In this document: positions 60,303-64,000 of the stretch, one piece after another
Layout: each line of letters starts with the position of its first letter
Position numbering within the stretch: the first letter of the stretch is position 1
Assembly (NCBI GenBank): GCA_950022295.1
Contig: OX465595.1
Coordinates: 279,445,770-279,509,769 of the forward strand
Direction: 5' to 3'
Length of the DNA stretch: 64,000 bases
DNA from: Bromus sterilis
Lineage: Eukaryota; Streptophyta; Magnoliopsida; Poales; Poaceae
The notes under the pieces: model-generated
Seen by the model: only the letters and a program-made list of their open reading frames with translations
What the model was told of the DNA's origin: nothing
Databases searched by the model: none
Program-made: the position numbers and the translations under genes

Positions 60303-62090
60303 ATACTTCTCTGCTTTGCGGCTATGTTAGGTCTTAAGATAAATTTTGCTAAGAGCGAGCTACTTTCCTTGGGCTGCTCTTATTTGGAGGATCGTAGAAT
60401 TGCCGACTTAATGAACTGCCAGTTAGGCGTCTTCCCCTTCAAGTACTTGGGGACCCCCATCTCTCCCTCCTCCATCTCTTCCAAAGACCTTGCCCTGATT
60501 GTTCTTAAAGTGGGCAATAGGGTGATGTCGTGGCGAGGGCGGCACCACTCCCAAGCGGCTAAAATTTGCCTTATCAACGCTTGCCTTTCCTCCCTCCCTA
60601 TGTATACGATGGGTTTCTATAGGATGCCTGTAATTTCTCATTTGGATATGGACAAACATCGTCGTAATTTATTTTGGAATGCGGCTGATAATAAGAAGAA
60701 GTATCACATGGTTAAGTGGAACCTGAACTGCCGGCCTAGGAAGGCGGGTGGCCTGGGCATTCTTAATACTGCTATTATGAATGATTGTTTGCTAGTTAAA
60801 TGGTGGTGGAGGATTTCCTCGGATTTTGGTGACCTGGGGCCCAAACCTCTCTAGTTTCGGTGCCTTCAAGGCAAATAGTTTCCTTCCTCGGTTCCTCTTA
60901 TGGCCCCGGCTTCAGGTGGGTCTCAGTTCTGGCGATCTATCTGCAAAGTTAGGGAGGTGTTTTTGTCTCATGTCAAATTCTATGTGCGGAATGGGCGATC
61001 TGTTCGATTTTGGCTTGATCTATGGCATCCGGAAGGTAGGCTCTCGGAGGTGTTCCCAGTTCTGTTTTCCTATTGTGCGGTCCAGGGTATTTCTATTGCC
61101 GATCTTGCGGCTAAGAATTGGGACTTGGATTTTCGGCGTTCCCTCTCTCCTGTAGAGATGGAAGACTGGAAACGTCTTGTTGGCATGCTCCCTGTACTCT
61201 TGGAGGGAGAGGATTCCATCTCTTGGTCCTTATCGGCCTCTTCTAAGTTTTCGGTTAAATCCCTCTACGCGACACTTGTGGGTTGTCGTCGATCAGGTCG
61301 TTTCTCCCCTGTGTGGAAGCCAAGGGTGCCTCCCAAAATCAAGGTGTTTCTCTGGCAAGCCTTTACGGGTAAGCTCTCGGTTTCTGACCTGATCTTTAAA
61401 CGCAATGACATCACATCTGATGCCTGCTGCTTATGTGGCCTCTCTGAGGATACGAGGCATATCTTTTTTCAGTGTCAGTTGGATCTTTTTATGTGGAGTT
61501 GTGTTCATTCGTGGCTTGGTGTTACTTGGAACCCATCTTCCTTTTGGGAGGTGCGGGTGTTGGCTAAAGTGTTGCCTACTCCGTCTCGGAGAATTTTCTG
61601 GATTGTGTTTTCCGCATTTTGTTGGATTCTTTGGACTACTCGTAACAAGTTTACTATTGAAAAAGGCATTCCCCAGATGCCCTGTTGATTGCTTGTTTAA
61701 ATTGGTTGCCTTGCTCCAGAGCTGGACTCCGATGAGTAAGCCAGAAGACGAGGAGGAACTAAAGGCCATTATCCAACGGATCAAAATATTGGCGCCACAG
61801 CTTCTTCCTCGGCAAGCTCCCACCCACCCTCGGGCTCCTTCGACCTCATACGCTTAATGAGTAGTGGCTTCTTTAGTTTAGCTTTGGGGCTCTGTGCTCT
61901 CCTTGGCTGTTATGCCTATAGACTTTGTTGGTTTAAGTTGGTTTGTTGGTGGCTTGTGTGCCGTGTTGCCGCATGTGGCGTTTGATGGTGGTCAACTTCC
62001 ATACTATTGTTTAACCTGGGATCGTTCCATTGCCGTTTGGCTTTAGCAATAAAGTCGGGCCTACCCTATTATCTAAAAATACACTTGGAT
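60303..62090 (+). pseudogene. Second LINE, 3' half: RT end and zinc-binding C-terminus
   Basis: It starts inside the RT domain, after the active-site box (LGLKINFAKSELLSLG, FPFKYLGTPIS), and continues with MSWRGRHHSQAAKICLINA. A zf-RVT domain (WKPRVPPKIKVFLWQAFTGK, CCLCGLSEDTRHIFFQC) follows in a second frame after a break near 60850. The frame is then open to 61688. The 3' UTR has AATAAA at about 62049. It differs from the LINE at 41750-49130 and is from another family. Its 5' half should have lain beyond Y, but the sequence there (left of 52677) is not LINE. Confidence 0.82.
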
Positions 62091-63505
62091 TCGGAGTAGA
62101 AAAAAATTCGGCACGAGGAAACCAAGCCCAAGATTGGATCTAGATAGATGCAAAAAAGGATAGCGATCTTGTTACATTAACAAACGTTCAACGGTATTTC
62201 TCTCGCAGCAGAAGAAATTGATGGAGAGTTGGGGAAGCTTATCGCGGCGCAACCCCTCGAACAGATTTGATCTGTTTGACTTCCCACGAACAGATCTAGA
62301 AGTCCCTCGAAGAAGATCGAATGTACGATCTCTCTACGGTTGATCCACACGTACGGTGTAGTAGATACGACAGGGCTGCGCCATCCAGAGCTCAGCGCCA
62401 CCGGAGTAGAGAGGAGGGAGGAGCAGCCCTTCAGCGTAAGGTGGAGTTTAAATCTAATGGAGAAGACAAAGGAGGGGAATCCCTGAGGCAAAGGAGAAAA
62501 CTTGTGTGTTCTTGGGGGTGCTCCCTCCTCATCTATTTATAGTGCGAGGGGAGGGGAGAACACCTTGGAGGAGGGGGCATCCCTAGGGGGGCGCCCTAGG
62601 GTTTCCCTCCCTCTGGTGGGGCGCCAAGGAAGGGGGAGGAAGCTTCCTCAAGTCGTCCCACTTGGGCCTCCTTGGTCCAAGTGCTCCCTCCCCACTTGGG
62701 TCTTCCAAGTGAGAGGGGGCATTGATATTAAATTCATTTTATTAATTTCAAAAAAAATTGGGAATTCACAATAAATAAATATTAAACATATTTAGACCAT
62801 CCCGGAACTTTTTCCGGCCTTCCCGTTTACCCGGTTTTCTCAAAACTCTTCCCGGTACTTTACCGGTTCCCCGAAACAATTCCGGTTTTCTCACCGATTA
62901 AATCTCAATCACTCCGAAACATTTCCGGTGTGTTATACTCTTGCTCATTTCACTCTAGTACTCAAAAAATCTACCACCCTTAAGTGTGTGACCTCATAGG
63001 TTCGGTAGAACACGGACATGAACCAGAATCCGACTTTCTTCGGATCCATAACCAATAGCGGGGCCATGGACACCCATAATGGTTCCCGCACCTACACGAA
63101 TATGAATTCGAGTGAACCTCTTGTTGACATGCCAATCCCTTTGCTTCGCTATACTTTAGAAAACATGAGGTGAGATTATATAGGTAGCCGCATGATCAAC
63201 TCATTAATCATTATACCAATTATCCTCATATCGGTTTTGTTCTTTTTCTCGTTCACGTATTCCATATCCCATGTGATATATTCACAAAATATCCGGCAGA
63301 TGTTGGTGGATACGTAATACTAAGAGGGCCCAAAGAATATCTCTCCTGAATAGGAGGAGCAAATCCCAACTTGAATCATCAAGTCTCTAGACATACTTTC
63401 GAGTGTGAGTGAGAAAAGCCTTTATAGCCACGCCTGTTACGGGTGGTGTTTGGACAGAGTCAAAACCCACCCTCCGGTATGTAGTTACTTAACATTCTCA
63501 TGGTC
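62091..63505 (-). repeat. LTR-like repeat sequence, probably minus orientation
   Basis: No protein similarity. On the minus strand the run from GAGAATGTTAAG to a CCGGAA/TTCCGG-rich part, then a G/C-rich part with CTAGGGCGCC, and an end near CCTCGTGCCGAAT, resembles the layout of Triticeae LTRs. The borders are not certain. A 14-base match to a cDNA adaptor lies at 62105-62118. Confidence 0.4.
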
Positions 63506-64000
63506 TGTAACACCCTTAGAATCAGTAACAGTAATCACTACAGTGATTCAACTGTTAGTGATCATTACTGTTGATGATTAATCCTTGAACACCTTTGATC
63601 ACAGCTTATTGAAATTCCAACCCTGATAAAATTTTCAAATAAATGTGGATTGTAAATCTTGCTCCAAGAATTGTGGATGCCAGTCAATCAACCTGATCAT
63701 GGTTAAACCAAGTCACCCTTAGTCATTAGAATAATAACAAGTCTATGTTGATTGTGAAACCAATCTTGTGGTGTCATCAAAAATTATTTTGAAAGTTCAT
63801 ATAAAAATGGAAATCTTAGTTGAACCAAAATAATGAAACATATTAATTAAAAATGCCTAGCAATATTAGGTGATGATAGTATAGCAGTGGTTGTTTTATT
63901 AAAATGGTATAGTAATATGAAATAAAAATAAATGTTTGGGAATTATTAAATGGCTATGGTAAATTAAATAAACAAGTGGGAATTTTAATTAAACTAAAAA
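63506..64000 (+). repeat. Start of another repeat, running off the window
   Basis: It begins TGTAACACCC, a common LTR start in grass gypsy elements, and is AT-rich without coding capacity to the window end. Only about 0.5 kb is visible, so the identity is a guess. Confidence 0.35.

Overview
This is a plant nuclear window, almost certainly from a grass and probably from the wheat/barley tribe. That placement is inference. It rests on very long nested LTR retrotransposons, a Stowaway MITE with the CTCCCTCCG terminus, and GC-rich coding sequence in the single host gene. No rRNA, tRNA, CRISPR array or bacterial-type operon was seen. Nearly everything is transposon sequence. The one convincing host gene is a two-exon pollen-receptor-like LRR receptor kinase at 49849-52030 (+).

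Left part (1-36930): a single Ty3/gypsy chromovirus-like element, called O here, on the + strand. Its 5' LTR runs off the left edge (1-2287) and its 3' LTR is 33124-36930. O has been invaded repeatedly. D (2325-4654, target repeat GCATC) lies in the leader. A (5889-9554, GACAG) splits the gag zinc knuckle. C, a second gypsy element, inserted inside A (CTTCT). B (22825-32212, CCGAG), a non-autonomous Tat-like element, split the integrase. A block made of C, the end of A and part of O pol is present twice in direct orientation (7067-11661 and 17768-22309). The best reading is a tandem duplication with a short microhomology junction at 11661/11662, followed by LTR-LTR recombination that reduced the first C to a solo LTR.

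Middle (36933-49130): a solo LTR (E, minus orientation, perfect ACAGC target repeats) sits at the end of O. Next come the terminal end of a CACTA-like DNA transposon (TAGTG at 41621-41625) and a decayed, nearly full-length L1-type LINE on the minus strand.

Right part (49131-64000): the receptor kinase gene, then Y (52677-60302, minus), a Tat-type gypsy element with the same LTR family as B. Y contains X (55076-59545), a large-LTR element with only about 0.6 kb of internal sequence, of the same family as E. Y abuts the 3' half of a second LINE (60303 to about 62090). The window ends in LTR-like repeat sequence.

Most element genes carry stops and frameshifts. Exceptions that stay open are a 259-codon ORF upstream of gag in C (12200-12979) and most exons of a multi-exon antisense gene inside B (27577-30486). 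The antisense gene has a Transposase_28-like domain, one frame break in each of two exons and one junction that does not hold frame. These two are the most interesting under-described items. Percent differences quoted are estimates by eye.
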